Both the position numbers and the translations under genes were made by a program. The notes beneath the pieces are model-generated. The model worked only from the letters and a program-made list of their open reading frames with translations. It ran no database searches and had not been told where the DNA came from. Source: Arachis hypogaea (taxonomy: Eukaryota > Streptophyta > Magnoliopsida > Fabales > Fabaceae). Taken from it: DNA of 64,000 nucleotides. Positions 1 through 9,146 of this stretch are shown here, in pieces. Each line of letters starts with the position of its first letter. Positions within the stretch are counted from its first letter, which is position 1. The stretch lies in assembly GCF_003086295.3 (NCBI RefSeq), contig NC_092045.1:91774693-91838692 (forward strand), read 5' to 3'.

Positions 1-392
1 ACACTCTTTTTGCCTTGGATCACGACTTTAACCACTCAGTCTCAAGTTTGTAACTTGGACCTGCATGCCACAAGCACATGGTTAGGGACATCTTGGTTTA
101 GCCGCTTAGGCCTGGAACTATTTCCTTACGCCCTCCTATCCACTGATGCTCAAAGCCTTGGATCCTTTTCACCCTTGCCTTTTGGTTTTAAGGGCTGTTT
201 GGCTTTTATTCCTTTTGATCCAAATTATATTTTTTTAACTGCTTTTTCTTGCTTCAAGAATCAATTTCATGATTTTTCAGATCATCAATAATATTTTTCG
301 TGTTCCTCATTCTTTCAGGAGCCAATATTCATAAAATTCAAGATAAAAATTATGCACTGTTCAAGCATTCATTCAGAGAACAAAAAGTATTG
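1..392 (-). mobile_element. TE3 3' non-coding region, distal piece
   Basis: This stretch has no gene. It matches, in the same orientation, the 3' region of TE4 near 2590-3030: the segment around the paired words ggatcacgactttaacca and ccttggatcctt recurs in both. It is therefore the part of the minus-strand element TE3 lying between its second ORF and its 3' LTR. The 3' LTR is outside the window; by comparison with TE4 it should begin roughly 400-450 bp further left. TE4 separates this piece from its continuation at 10928. The apparent + strand reading frame at 10-291 is a shadow. Confidence 0.8.
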
Positions 393-397
393 CCACC
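393..397. repeat. Target site duplication of TE4, left copy (CCACC)
   Basis: CCACC directly precedes the TGGTGGACG terminus of TE4 and recurs at 10923-10927 directly after its other terminus. Removing TE4 plus one copy restores ttgccaccacat, the same text TE4 carries in its own 3' region near 3031. This supports a single clean insertion. Confidence 0.93.
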
Positions 398-1059
398 TGG
401 TGGACGAAATTGTGTTTCCTATTTTCTTGTAATTGGATTTTAGAAATTGGCACGAGTGGACACAACTCCGTTCAACTAACCAGCAAGTGTACTGGGTCGT
501 CCAAGTAATAAACCTTACGTGAGTAAGGGTCGAATCCACAGAGATTGTTGGTATGAAGCAAGCTATGGTCACCTTGCAAATCTCAGTTAGGCAGATTAAA
601 AATGGTTTATGGGTTTTCGAATAATTAATAATAAAAAGAAGAAATAATAAAAGGGATAGAACACTTATGCAGATTCATTGATGGGAATTTCAGATAAGCG
701 GAATGGAGATGCTGTAGAGCTCTCGGACGCCTGCTCTCCTACTCCTTCTACTCAATCCTTCTTACTCCTTTCCATGGCAAGCTTTGTATAGGGGTTCACC
801 ATCAACTGTGGTTACTTTCATTCCTCACGGGGAAATATCCTGTGCGGCTGTCACTCGCACAGCTAACCAGTCTGGAGGCATCACCCATGGCTGATGGCTA
901 CATCCCATCCTCGCAGTGAAAACTATGCTAACGCACTCTGTCACAGTACGGCTAATCACCGGTTGGTTCCCGCTCCTACTGGAATAGAATCCCTCTTTTG
1001 CGTCTGTCACCAACGCCCAGCAGGTTAAAGTTTGAAGCACGTCACAGTCATTCATTACC

Positions 1060-1157
1060 GGAATCCTACTCGGAACACCACAGACAAGGTTGGACTTTCC
1101 GGATTCCCAGGATCCTACTCGGAATACCACAGACAAGGTGAGACTTTCCGGATCCTC
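1060..1157 (-). repeat. Tandem duplication of about 50 bp inside the TE4 LTR
   Basis: Two adjacent imperfect copies, about 1060-1109 and 1110-1157, each contain ATCCTACTCGGAA, CACAGACAAGGT and GACTTTCCGGAT. The TE3 LTR has only one copy, near 19930-19980. The same duplication is in the other TE4 LTR at about 9809-9906, so it predates this insertion. Confidence 0.85.
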
Positions 1158-1564
1158 ATAAATGCCGCCATCTATCTAGCTTATACCACGAAGATTCTGT
1201 TGGGGAATCTAAGAGATACGCATTCAAGCTCTGTTGCATGTAAAACGGAAGTGGTTGTCAATCACGCGCGTTCATAAGTGAGAATGATAATGAGGGTAAT
1301 TTTGACTCATCACATTCATCATGTTCTTGGGTACGAATGAATATCTTGGAATAAGAATAAGAGAGATTTGAATAAAAGATAATAGAATTTCATTAATACT
1401 TGAGGTACAGCAGAGCTCCACACCCTTAATCTATGGTGTGCAGAAACTCCACCGTTGAAAATACATAAGCAAAGAGTTCAGGCATGGCCGAATGGCCAGC
1501 CCTCTCTAACGTGATCACAGGATTCAAAATACAATCCAGGATGTCTAATACAATAGATAAATGT

Positions 1565-1574
1565 CCTATATATA
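1565..1574 (-). promoter_or_regulatory. Candidate TATA box in the TE4 3' LTR
   Basis: The minus strand reads TATATATAGG. The equivalent place in the TE1, TE5 and TE6 LTRs holds TATAAATAGG, so it is the likely TATA box for the U3/R boundary. The copy in the 5' LTR is at 10314-10323. Confidence 0.55.
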
Positions 1575-2173
1575 CTAGACTAGCTACTAGGGTTTACATG
1601 AGTAAGTAATTGATGTATAAATCCACTTCCGGGGCCCACTTGGTGTATGCTTGGGCTGAGCTTGATCATTCCATGAGCTAAGGCATTTCTTGGCGTCAAA
1701 CTCCAGGTTATGACGTGTTTTGGGCGTTCAACTCCGGATAATGACGTTTTTCTGGCGTTTAACTCCAGACAGCAACATGTACTTGGCGTTCAACGCCAAG
1801 TTACGTCGTCATTCTTCGAATAAAGTATGGACTATTATATATTGCTGGAAAGCCCTGGATGTCTACTTTCCAACGCCGTTGAGAGCGCGCCAATTGGAGT
1901 TCTGTAGCTCCAGAAAATCCATTTCGAGTGCAGGGAGGTCAGATTCCAACAGCATCAGCAGTCCTTTTGTCAGCCTTCTTCAGAGTTTTGCTCAAATCCC
2001 TCAATTTCAGTCAGAATTTACCTGAAATCACAGAAAAACACACAAACTCATAGTAAAGTCCAGAAATGTGAATTTATCATAAAAACTAATGAAAACATCC
2101 CTAAAAGTAGCTTAAACTTACTAAAAACTATATAAAAACAATGCCAAAAAGCGTATAAATTATCCGCTCATCA

Positions 2174-2211
2174 CAACACCAAACTTAAATTGTTGCTTGT
2201 CCCCAAGCAAC
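2174..2211 (-). promoter_or_regulatory. Stem-loop plus TTTAAGTTTGGTGT module abutting the 3' LTR of TE4
   Basis: On the element strand an 8-bp perfect stem GTTGCTTG/CAAGCAAC with loop GGGA is followed by CAATTTAAGTTTGGTGTTG and then the LTR. This is where a polypurine tract is normally found, but no long purine run touches the LTR. The same module, with compensated stem changes, precedes the second ORF of TE3, TE4 and TE5 and the 3' LTR of TE1. Confidence 0.75.
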
Positions 2212-3274
2212 TGAAAATCAAATAGGATAAAAGAAGAGAATATACTATAAATCTCATAATATCTATGAATATTAATTTAATTAGATGAGCGGGACTTGTA
2301 GCTTTTTGCTTCTGAACAGTTTTGGCATCTCACTTTTTCCTTTGTAGTTTAGAGTGACTGGTATCTCTGGGAACTCAGAATTTCAGATAGTGCTATTGAC
2401 TTTCCTAGTTAAGCATGTTGATTCTTGAACACAGCTACTTATGAGTCTTGGCCTTGGCCCTAAGCACTTTGTCTTCCAGTATTACCACCGGATACACAAA
2501 TGCCACAGACACATAACTGGGTGAACCTTTTCAGATTGTGACTCAGCTTTGCTAAAGTCCCCTGTTAGTGGTGTCTAGAGCTCTTAAGCACACTTTTTTG
2601 CTTTGGATCACGACTTTAACCATTCAGTCTCAAGCTTTTCACTTGGACCTTCATGACACAAGCACATAGTTAGGGACAGCTTGATTTAGCCGCTTAGGCC
2701 TGGATTTTATTTCCTTGGGCCCTCCTATCCATTGATGCTCAAAGCCTTGGATCCTTGCTACCCTTGCCTTTTGGTTTTAAGGGCTATTGGCTTTTTCTGC
2801 TTGCTTTTTCTTTTTCTTTCTCAATTTTTCGCCATTTTTTTTTCACAAGCTTTTGCTTTTTCACTGCTTTTTCTTGCTTCAAGAATCAATTTCATGATGT
2901 TTTTCAGATCATCAATAACATTTCTCTTTGTTCATCATTCTTTCAAGAGCCAACAATTTTAACACTCATAAACAACAATATCAAAAGACATATGCACTGT
3001 TCATTCATTCATTCAGAAAACAAAAATAATTGCCACCACATCAATATAATTAAATTAAATTCACTAATAATTTCGAAAATTATGTACTTCTTGTTCTTTT
3101 GAATTAAAACATTTTTCTTTTTAAGAGAGGTGAAAGACTAATGGATTTTATTCATAGCTTTAAGGCATGGTTACTCACTAATGATCATGAAGTAGAGACA
3201 CAAAAACATAGATAAACATAACACTTAAAAACCGAAAACAGAAAGAAAATAAAGAACAAGGAATGAATCCACCT
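2212..3274 (-). other. TE4 3' untranslated region
   Basis: About 1.06 kb without a gene between the end of the second ORF and the stem-loop module. It is AT-rich with conserved blocks shared with TE3 (1-392), TE1 (28400-29450) and TE5 (63530-64000). Short frames at 2732-3102 are T-rich shadows. No other signal is seen. Confidence 0.7.
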
Positions 3275-4414
3275 CTAGTGGCGTCTTCTTCTTGAAGGAC
3301 CAATGATGTTCTTCAACTCTTCTATGTCCCTTCCTTGCCTTTGTTGCTCCTCCCTCATAGCTCTTTGATCTTCTCTTATTTCTTGGAGAGTGAGGGCGTG
3401 TTCATGATGTTCCACCCTTAGTTGTTCCACATTATGGCTCAAGTCTTCTAAGGAGGTACTGAGTTGCTCCCAATAGTTGTTGGGAGGAAAGTGCATTCCA
3501 TGAGGCATTTGTTGATGATGAACTTCCTCATGTTCTCCTTGGGGGCCGTGAGGAACTTCCCTTGTTTGCTCCATCCTCTTCTTTGTGATGGGCTTGTCTT
3601 CTTCAATGGAGACATCTCCATCTATGATAACTCCGGCTGAATAACATAGATGGCATATGAGGTGGGGGAAGGCTAGCCGTGCCAAGTATGAAGGCTTGTC
3701 AGCTATTTTGTAGAGTTCATTAGAGATGACTTCATGAACCTCTACTTCCTCTCCAATCATGATGCTATGAATCATGATGGCCCGATCCACAGTAACTTCA
3801 GATCGGTTGCTTGTAGGGATGATGGATCTTTGGATGAACTCCAACCATCCTCTAGCTACAGGCTTGAGGTCCAGTCTTCTTAGTTGGACCGGTTTGCCTT
3901 TGGAGTCTACTCTCCATTGGGCGCCTTCCACACAAATGTCCATTAGGACTTGGTCCAACCTTTGATTGAAGTTGACCCTTCTTGTGTAGGGACGTTCATC
4001 ACCTTGCATCATGGGTAGATGGAACGCCAACCTCACATTTTCTGGACTGAAATCTAAGTATTTCCCCCGAACCATTGTGAGATAGTTCTTTGGGTTCGGG
4101 TTCATACTTTGATCATGGTTTCTAGTGATCCATGCATTAGCATAGAACTCTTGAACCATCAATATTCCGACTTGTTGCATGGGGTTGGTTATGACTTCCC
4201 AACCTCTTCTTTGAATTTCATGTCGGATTTCCGGATACTCATTCTTTTTGAGCTTGAAAGGGACCTCGGGGATCACCTTCTTCTTTGCCACAACATCATA
4301 GAAGTGGTCTTGGTGGCTCTTGGAGATGAATCTCTCCTTCTCCCATGATTCGGAAGTGGAAGCTTTTGCCTTCCCTTTTCCTTTTCTTGAGGAAACTCCG
4401 GTCTTGGGTGCCAT
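3275..4414 (-). CDS. TE4 second ORF: conserved plant-transposon protein of unknown function (intact)
   Basis: Encodes 379 residues starting MAPKTGVSSRKGKGKAK, a basic N-terminus. The body has conserved segments VIPEVPF, RRGWEV, MVQEFYANAW, RGKYLDF, LKPVARGWLEFIQ, TSNRSEVTVDRAIMIH and EVEVHEV. The C-terminus (about 310-375) is Glu/Arg/Gln-rich and looks coiled-coil. No transmembrane segment or signal peptide is visible, so it does not look like the env-like ORF of some Athila elements. I recall this family as Pfam 'putative plant transposon protein' (Transposase_32); no activity is established as far as I know. Homologues occur in TE1, TE3 and TE5, always between the pol/gag region and the 3' LTR. 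The start was chosen at MAPK because every homologue begins there, just downstream of the stem-loop module. Confidence 0.85.
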   Translation of the reverse strand: MAPKTGVSSRKGKGKAKASTSESWEKERFISKSHQDHFYDVVAKKKVIPEVPFKLKKNEYPEIRHEIQRRGWEVITNPMQQVGILMVQEFYANAWITRNHDQSMNPNPKNYLTMVRGKYLDFSPENVRLAFHLPMMQGDERPYTRRVNFNQRLDQVLMDICVEGAQWRVDSKGKPVQLRRLDLKPVARGWLEFIQRSIIPTSNRSEVTVDRAIMIHSIMIGEEVEVHEVISNELYKIADKPSYLARLAFPHLICHLCYSAGVIIDGDVSIEEDKPITKKRMEQTREVPHGPQGEHEEVHHQQMPHGMHFPPNNYWEQLSTSLEDLSHNVEQLRVEHHEHALTLQEIREDQRAMREEQQRQGRDIEELKNIIGPSRRRRH

Positions 4415-4453
4415 TGATGGTGAATGAAAAATAAAAAGCTTAGGCTTTTTACC

Positions 4454-4487
4454 ACACCAAACTTAAAATTTGCTCGTCCCGAGCAAA
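4454..4487 (-). promoter_or_regulatory. Stem-loop plus TTTAAGTTTGGTGT module upstream of the TE4 second ORF
   Basis: On the element strand an 8-bp stem TTTGCTCG/CGAGCAAA (4480-4487 with 4469-4476) with a 3-nt loop GGA is followed by TTTTAAGTTTGGTGTGG, about 40 bp before the start codon. The stem has C-G where the 3' LTR copy has T-A at the same pair, a compensatory difference. Its role is unknown. Confidence 0.7.
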
Positions 4488-4848
4488 AAAGAAAAGACGA
4501 GTAGAAGAAGAAGAAGAGAATTTGAGTAGAGGGGGAGAAGGGGGGGTTCGGCTATAGGAGAGAAGAAGGGTGGGAAATTGAATTTGAATGTAATGGAGGT
4601 AGGTGGGGTTTATGGGGAAGAGGGGATTGATGTGAATGGTGAATGGGGTAATTGGGAAGAGGAATTGATGTGATTGGTGAAGAATATTGGGAGTGGTGAC
4701 ATTGAAAATGAGATTTGGATTAGGAGAGTGTGATTAGGATTAAAAGAAAAAGGTAGGTGGGGATCCTGTGGGGTCCACAGATCCTGAGGTGAAAAGAAAT
4801 ACCATTCCTTCACCATATAGGCGTGTAGATTGCCTTCATGCACCATTC

Positions 4849-5090
4849 TGGCGTTCAAACGCCCATTGGTGCCTGTTCTGAGCGTTAAACGCCCATGTAA
4901 TGCTTGTTTCTGGCGTTGAACGCCAGTTTCAAGGTTGTTTCTGGCGTTCAGCGCCAGATTGTCCTCTGTGTGCGCATCCTGGCGTTAAACGCCAGGATGT
5001 TGCTTGTTTTGGGCGTTCAGCGCCAGAAAGATGCTCTGTTCTGGCGTTGAACGCCGGCCAGATGCATCTTCTGGGCGTTGAACGCCGGCC
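4849..5090 (-). repeat. Palindrome array, eight units, 31-bp period (TE4)
   Basis: Eight imperfect palindromes of the form (T/G)GGCGTT-N-AACGCC(A/C) begin at 4849, 4880, 4911, 4942, 4980, 5011, 5042 and 5073. Spacings are 31, 31, 31, 38, 31, 31 and 31. The array lies between gag-protease and the second ORF. Any frame through it (for example 4900-5109) is a by-product. Confidence 0.9.
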
Positions 5091-5312
5091 CGTGCGTCCT
5101 CCAGGGTGAAAATTTTTTTCTTCTGTTTTTGACTCTGTTTTTAATTTTTTTTGATTTTTTTTTCGTGACTCCTCATGATCATGTACCTAATTCAACACAA
5201 AAATAACACCAAAACAAAATAAAATTTAGATAAATAGAATTGGGTTGTCTCCCAACAAGCGCTTCTTTAATGTCAATAGCTTGACAGTGGCTCTCATGGA
5301 GCCACAAGATGA

Positions 5313-7601
5313 TCAAGTCAATGTTGTCTCCACACCAAACTTAGAGTTTGGATATGGAGTTTGAACACCAAACTTAGAGTTTGACTGTGTGGGCTCTTCT
5401 TGACTCTGAACTGAGAGAAGCTCTTCATGCTTGCTCTCTTTTGTCACAGAGGGATTTCCATGTGCTTGAAACACAAGGTATTCCCCATTCAGTTGAAGGA
5501 CTAACTCCCCTCTATTGACATCTATCACAGCTCCTGCTGTGGCTAGGAAAGGTCTTCCTAGGATGATGCATTCATCATCTTCCTTCCTAGTGTCTAGGAT
5601 TATAAAGTCAGTAGGGATGTAAAGGTCTTCAACCTTTACTAGCACGTCCTCTACTATCCCATGAGCTTCTCTCATGGACTTGTCTGCCAATTGTAATGAG
5701 AACAAGGCAGGTTGTACCTCAATGATCCCTAGCTTCTCCATTACAGAGAGGGGCATAAGGTTTATTCCTGACCCAAGATCACATAGAGCTTTTTCAAAGC
5801 TCATGGTGCCAATGGTGCAAGGTATTAAGAACTTGCCAGGATCTTGTCTCTTTTGAGGTAGAGATTCCTGAATCCAAGTATCCAAATCACTAATGAGCAA
5901 GGGAGGTTCACTTTCCCAAGTCTCATTACCAAATAGCTTGGCATTCAGTTTCATGATAGCTCCTAGATATTGAGCAACTTGCTCACCAGTCACATCTTCA
6001 TCCTCTTCAGAGGATGAATATTCTTCAGAGCTCATGAATGGCAGAAGGAGATTTAATGGAATCTCTATGGTCTCTGTATGAGCCTCAGATTCCTCAGGAT
6101 CCTTAATAGGAAACTCCTTATTGCTTGAAGGACGTCCCAGGAGGTCTTCCTCACTAGGATTTTCGTCCTCCTCCTCCCTAGTGCATTCGGCCACTTTGAT
6201 CAAATCAATGGCCTTGCACTCTCCTTTTGGATTCTCTTCTGTATTGCTTGGGAGAATACTGGGAGGAGTTTCAATAACTTTCTTACTCAGCTGGCCCACT
6301 TGTGCCTCCAAATTTCTAATGGAGGATCTGGTTTCATTCATGAAACTGAAAGTGGCCTTTGACAGATCAGAGACTATATTAGCTAAATTGGAATTATTTT
6401 GTTCAGAGTTCTCTGTCTGTTGCTGAGAAGATGATGGATATGGCTTACTATTATTCAGCCTATTGCGTCCACCATTGTTAAAGCCTTGTTGAGGCTTTTG
6501 TTGATCCTTCCAGGAGAAATTTGGATGAATTCTCCATGATGGGTTATAAGTGTTTCCATAAGGTTCACCCAGATAATTAACCTCTGCCATGGCAGGGTTC
6601 TCAGGATCATAAGCTTCTTCAGAAGCTGCCTCTCTAGTACTGTTGGCTGCATGTTGCAATCCATTCAGATTTTGAGAGATTATGTTGACCTGTTGGGTCA
6701 ACATTTTGTTCTGAGCCAATATGGCATTCAGAGCATCAATTTCAAGAACTCCTTTCTTCTGAGGGACCCCATTATTCACGGAATTCCTCTCAGAGGTGTA
6801 CATGAACTGGTTGTTTGCAACCATGTCAATGAGTTCTTGAGCCTCTTCAGGAGTTTTCTTCAGGTGAATAGATCCACCTGCAGAATGGTCCAGTGACATT
6901 TTCGAAAATTCAGAGAGACCATAATAGAATATATCTAACATGGTCCATTCTGAAAACATGTCAGATGGACATCTTTTGGTCAGCTGCTTGTATCTTTCCC
7001 AAGCTTCATAGAGGGATTCACCATCTTTTTGTTTGAAGGTTTGAACATCCACTCTCAGCTTGCTCAGCTTTTGAGGAGGAAAGAATTTATCCAAGAAGGC
7101 AGTGACCAGCTTATCCCATGAGTCCAGGCTATCCTTAGGTTGTGAATCCAACCATATTCTAGCTCTGTCTCTTACAGCAAAAGGGAAAAGCATGAGTCTG
7201 TAGACTTCAGGATCTACTCCATTCGTCTTTACAGTCTCACAGATCTGCAAGAACTCAGTTAAGAACTGATAAGGATCTTCAGATGGAAGTCCATAAAACT
7301 TGCAGTTTTGTTGCATTAAAGCAACTAGCTGAGGTTTCAGCTCAAAGTTATTGGCTCCAATGGCAGGAATGGAGATGCTTCTTCCATCAAATTTGGATGT
7401 TGGCTTTGTGAAGTCACCAAGCATTCTCCTTGCATTATTATTATTATTATTTTCGGCTGCCATCTCCTTCTCTTGTTCGAAAATTTCTGAAAGGTTACTT
7501 TTAGAATAATTTAATTTAGCTTCTCTTAATTTTCTCTTCAGAGTCCTTTCAGGTTCTGGATCGATTTCAACAAGAGTGCCTTTTTCCCTGTTCCTGCTCA
7601 T
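5313..7601 (-). CDS. gag: TE4 Gag-protease polyprotein (intact, no pol)
   Basis: Encodes about 762 residues from the ATG at 7599-7601 (MSRNREKG), chosen over an upstream in-frame start because TE5 has the same MSRN start. Gag forms the particle; the retropepsin-like domain would process it. Visible in order: N-terminal ERTLKRKLREAK; a Retrotrans_gag domain at about 90-235 (DPYQFLTEF, YRLMLFPFAVRDRARIWL, SWDKLVTAFLDKFFPP, YEAWERYKQL); Gln/Asn-rich linker; acidic region with EEYSSSEEDEDVTGEQ; protease near residue 605 (LCDLGSGINLMPL, with Asp-Leu-Gly in place of the usual DTG/DSG) and IILGRPFLATAG near 677. The ORF stops after the protease without RT. There are no internal stops, consistent with a recent insertion. 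Confidence 0.92.
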   Translation of the reverse strand: MSRNREKGTLVEIDPEPERTLKRKLREAKLNYSKSNLSEIFEQEKEMAAENNNNNNARRMLGDFTKPTSKFDGRSISIPAIGANNFELKPQLVALMQQNCKFYGLPSEDPYQFLTEFLQICETVKTNGVDPEVYRLMLFPFAVRDRARIWLDSQPKDSLDSWDKLVTAFLDKFFPPQKLSKLRVDVQTFKQKDGESLYEAWERYKQLTKRCPSDMFSEWTMLDIFYYGLSEFSKMSLDHSAGGSIHLKKTPEEAQELIDMVANNQFMYTSERNSVNNGVPQKKGVLEIDALNAILAQNKMLTQQVNIISQNLNGLQHAANSTREAASEEAYDPENPAMAEVNYLGEPYGNTYNPSWRIHPNFSWKDQQKPQQGFNNGGRNRLNNSKPYPSSSQQQTENSEQNNSNLANIVSDLSKATFSFMNETRSSIRNLEAQVGQLSKKVIETPPSILPSNTEENPKGECKAIDLIKVAECTREEEDENPSEEDLLGRPSSNKEFPIKDPEESEAHTETIEIPLNLLLPFMSSEEYSSSEEDEDVTGEQVAQYLGAIMKLNAKLFGNETWESEPPLLISDLDTWIQESLPQKRQDPGKFLIPCTIGTMSFEKALCDLGSGINLMPLSVMEKLGIIEVQPALFSLQLADKSMREAHGIVEDVLVKVEDLYIPTDFIILDTRKEDDECIILGRPFLATAGAVIDVNRGELVLQLNGEYLVFQAHGNPSVTKESKHEELLSVQSQEEPTQSNSKFGVQTPYPNSKFGVETTLT

Positions 7602-9120
7602 ATGAAAGAGAAGAAAACAATAAAAGAAAGAGGAATCCTCTATGTCACAGTATAGAGATTCCCTTATGTTAGTAGAAGAAGAAAGGGGTGAAGAATCCAA
7701 ATACAAGGGATATAAGACGTTTGGATTCTTAGATGAAGAGAGGTGAAGAGAAGTGTTAGTAATTAATTAATTAAATAGAATAAGAGAAGAGAAGAGAAAT
7801 TTCGAAAATAATTTTTGAAAAAGAGGTTAGTAATTTTCGAAAATCAAAGACAAAATATAATTAAAATTAAAATTTAAAACAAAAAGAATTTTTGAAAAAG
7901 AGAGGGAGAATTTTCGAAAATTAGAGAGGGAAAAGTAGTTAGGTGGTTTTGAAAAAGATAAGAAACAAACAAAAAGTTAGTTAGTTGATTGAAAAAGATT
8001 TGAAATCAAATTTTGAAAAAGATAAGAAGATAAGAAGTTTAGATAAGATACTTTGAAATCAAATTTTGAAAAAGATAAAATTTTTGAAAAAGATAAGATA
8101 AAAGATAAAAAGATATATTTGAAAAAGGATATTTTGAAAAAGATTTCATTTTAAAATTGACTTAACTAACAAGAAATTACAAGATAAGATTCTAGAACTT
8201 AAAGATTGAACATTTCTTAACAAGAAAGTAACAAACTTCAAATTTTTGAACCAATCACATTAATTGTTAGCTAATTTTCGAAAATTTGATATAAAGATAA
8301 GAAAAAGATTTTTGAAAATATTTTGAAAAATAATTTTGAAATTTTCGAAAATTATAAAAAAATGAAAAAGATATGATTTTTGAAAAGGATTTTGAAAAGA
8401 TATGATTTTTAAAATTGAAATTTTGACTTGACTTGTAAGAAACAACTAATTTTAAAAAATTTTGACCAAGTCAACCCAAAATTTCGAAAATTTGGAGGGA
8501 AATAAGGAAAAGATATTTTTTTTGAAATCAAATTTTGAATGAAAAACACAAAAATGACCCAAAACATGAAAATTTTGGATCAAGACACAAGATGCATGCA
8601 AGAATGCTATGAATGTCAAGATGAACACCAAGAACACTTTGAAGATCATGATGAACATCAAGAACATAATTTTGAAAAATTTTTAATGCAAAGAAAACAT
8701 GCAAGACACCAAACTTAGAAATCTTTAATGCATGGAAAATATGAATGCAAAGATGCACATGAAAAACAAGAAAACACACAAAACAAGAAATCATCAAGAT
8801 CAAACAAGAAGACTTGTCAAGAACAACTTGAAGATCATGAAGAACACTATGAATGCATGAATTTTCGAAAAATGCAAGAAAATTTTTTAAAAGCATGCAG
8901 TTGACACCAAACTTAAAAATTAACACAAGACTCAAACAAGAAACACAAAATATTTTTGATTTTTATGATTTTCTAATTTTTTTTTTGTATTTTTATTGAT
9001 TTTTTCGAAAATAAAGTTGGAGAAAACGAAAAAGAAAAGAAAAAATTTTGAAAAAGTTTTTGAAAAGAAAATTACCTAATCTGAGCAACAAGATGAACCG
9101 TCAGTTGTCCATACTCGAAC
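7602..9120 (-). other. TE4 leader (5' UTR)
   Basis: About 1.5 kb without a gene between PBS and gag. It is built of A-rich runs (on the + strand, repeats of gaaaaagataa and ttttcgaaaatt). Copies of the AAGTTTGGTGT word on the element strand occur near 8709 and 8905. Short frames at 8260-8935 are low-complexity shadows. Likely holds packaging and translation signals, but none can be pinned down. Confidence 0.7.
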
Positions 9121-9140
9121 AATCCCCGGCAACGGCGCCA
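9121..9140 (-). promoter_or_regulatory. TE4 primer-binding site (tRNA-Asp type)
   Basis: The element strand reads TGGCGCCGTTGCCGGGGATT, six bases inside the 5' LTR end. This is the sequence I know as complementary to the 3' end of tRNA-Asp in Athila-like elements. TE3 and TE5 have the same site. Confidence 0.88.
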
Positions 9141-9146
9141 AAAACT

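Larger units (their letters stand above)
398..2173 (-). repeat. TE4 3' LTR (1776 bp)
   Basis: Direct repeat of 9147-10922 with the same length and about seven substitutions by eye (near 664, 1058, 1242, 1805, 1874, 1881 and 2010). On the element strand it starts TGATGAGCGG and ends in CCACCA. It holds four palindromes of the ggcgtt...aac type at 1691, 1722, 1753 and 1784, each 31 bp apart, a TATA-like tract at 1565-1574, and a tandem duplication of about 50 bp at 1060-1157. Confidence 0.95.

Noticed and set aside
825..1277. Protein-coding genes on both strands within the TE4 LTR (repeated at 9574-10026)
   Set aside because: The frames lie wholly inside the LTR, occur in both copies, overlap on opposite strands and match no known protein.
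3275..4414. Env-like gene (as in some Athila elements)
   Set aside because: No signal peptide or transmembrane segment is visible, and the sequence fits a plant-transposon protein family of unknown function.
9121..9140. tRNA gene fragment
   Set aside because: Only the 3'-end complement is present and it is next to an LTR, so it is a primer-binding site.
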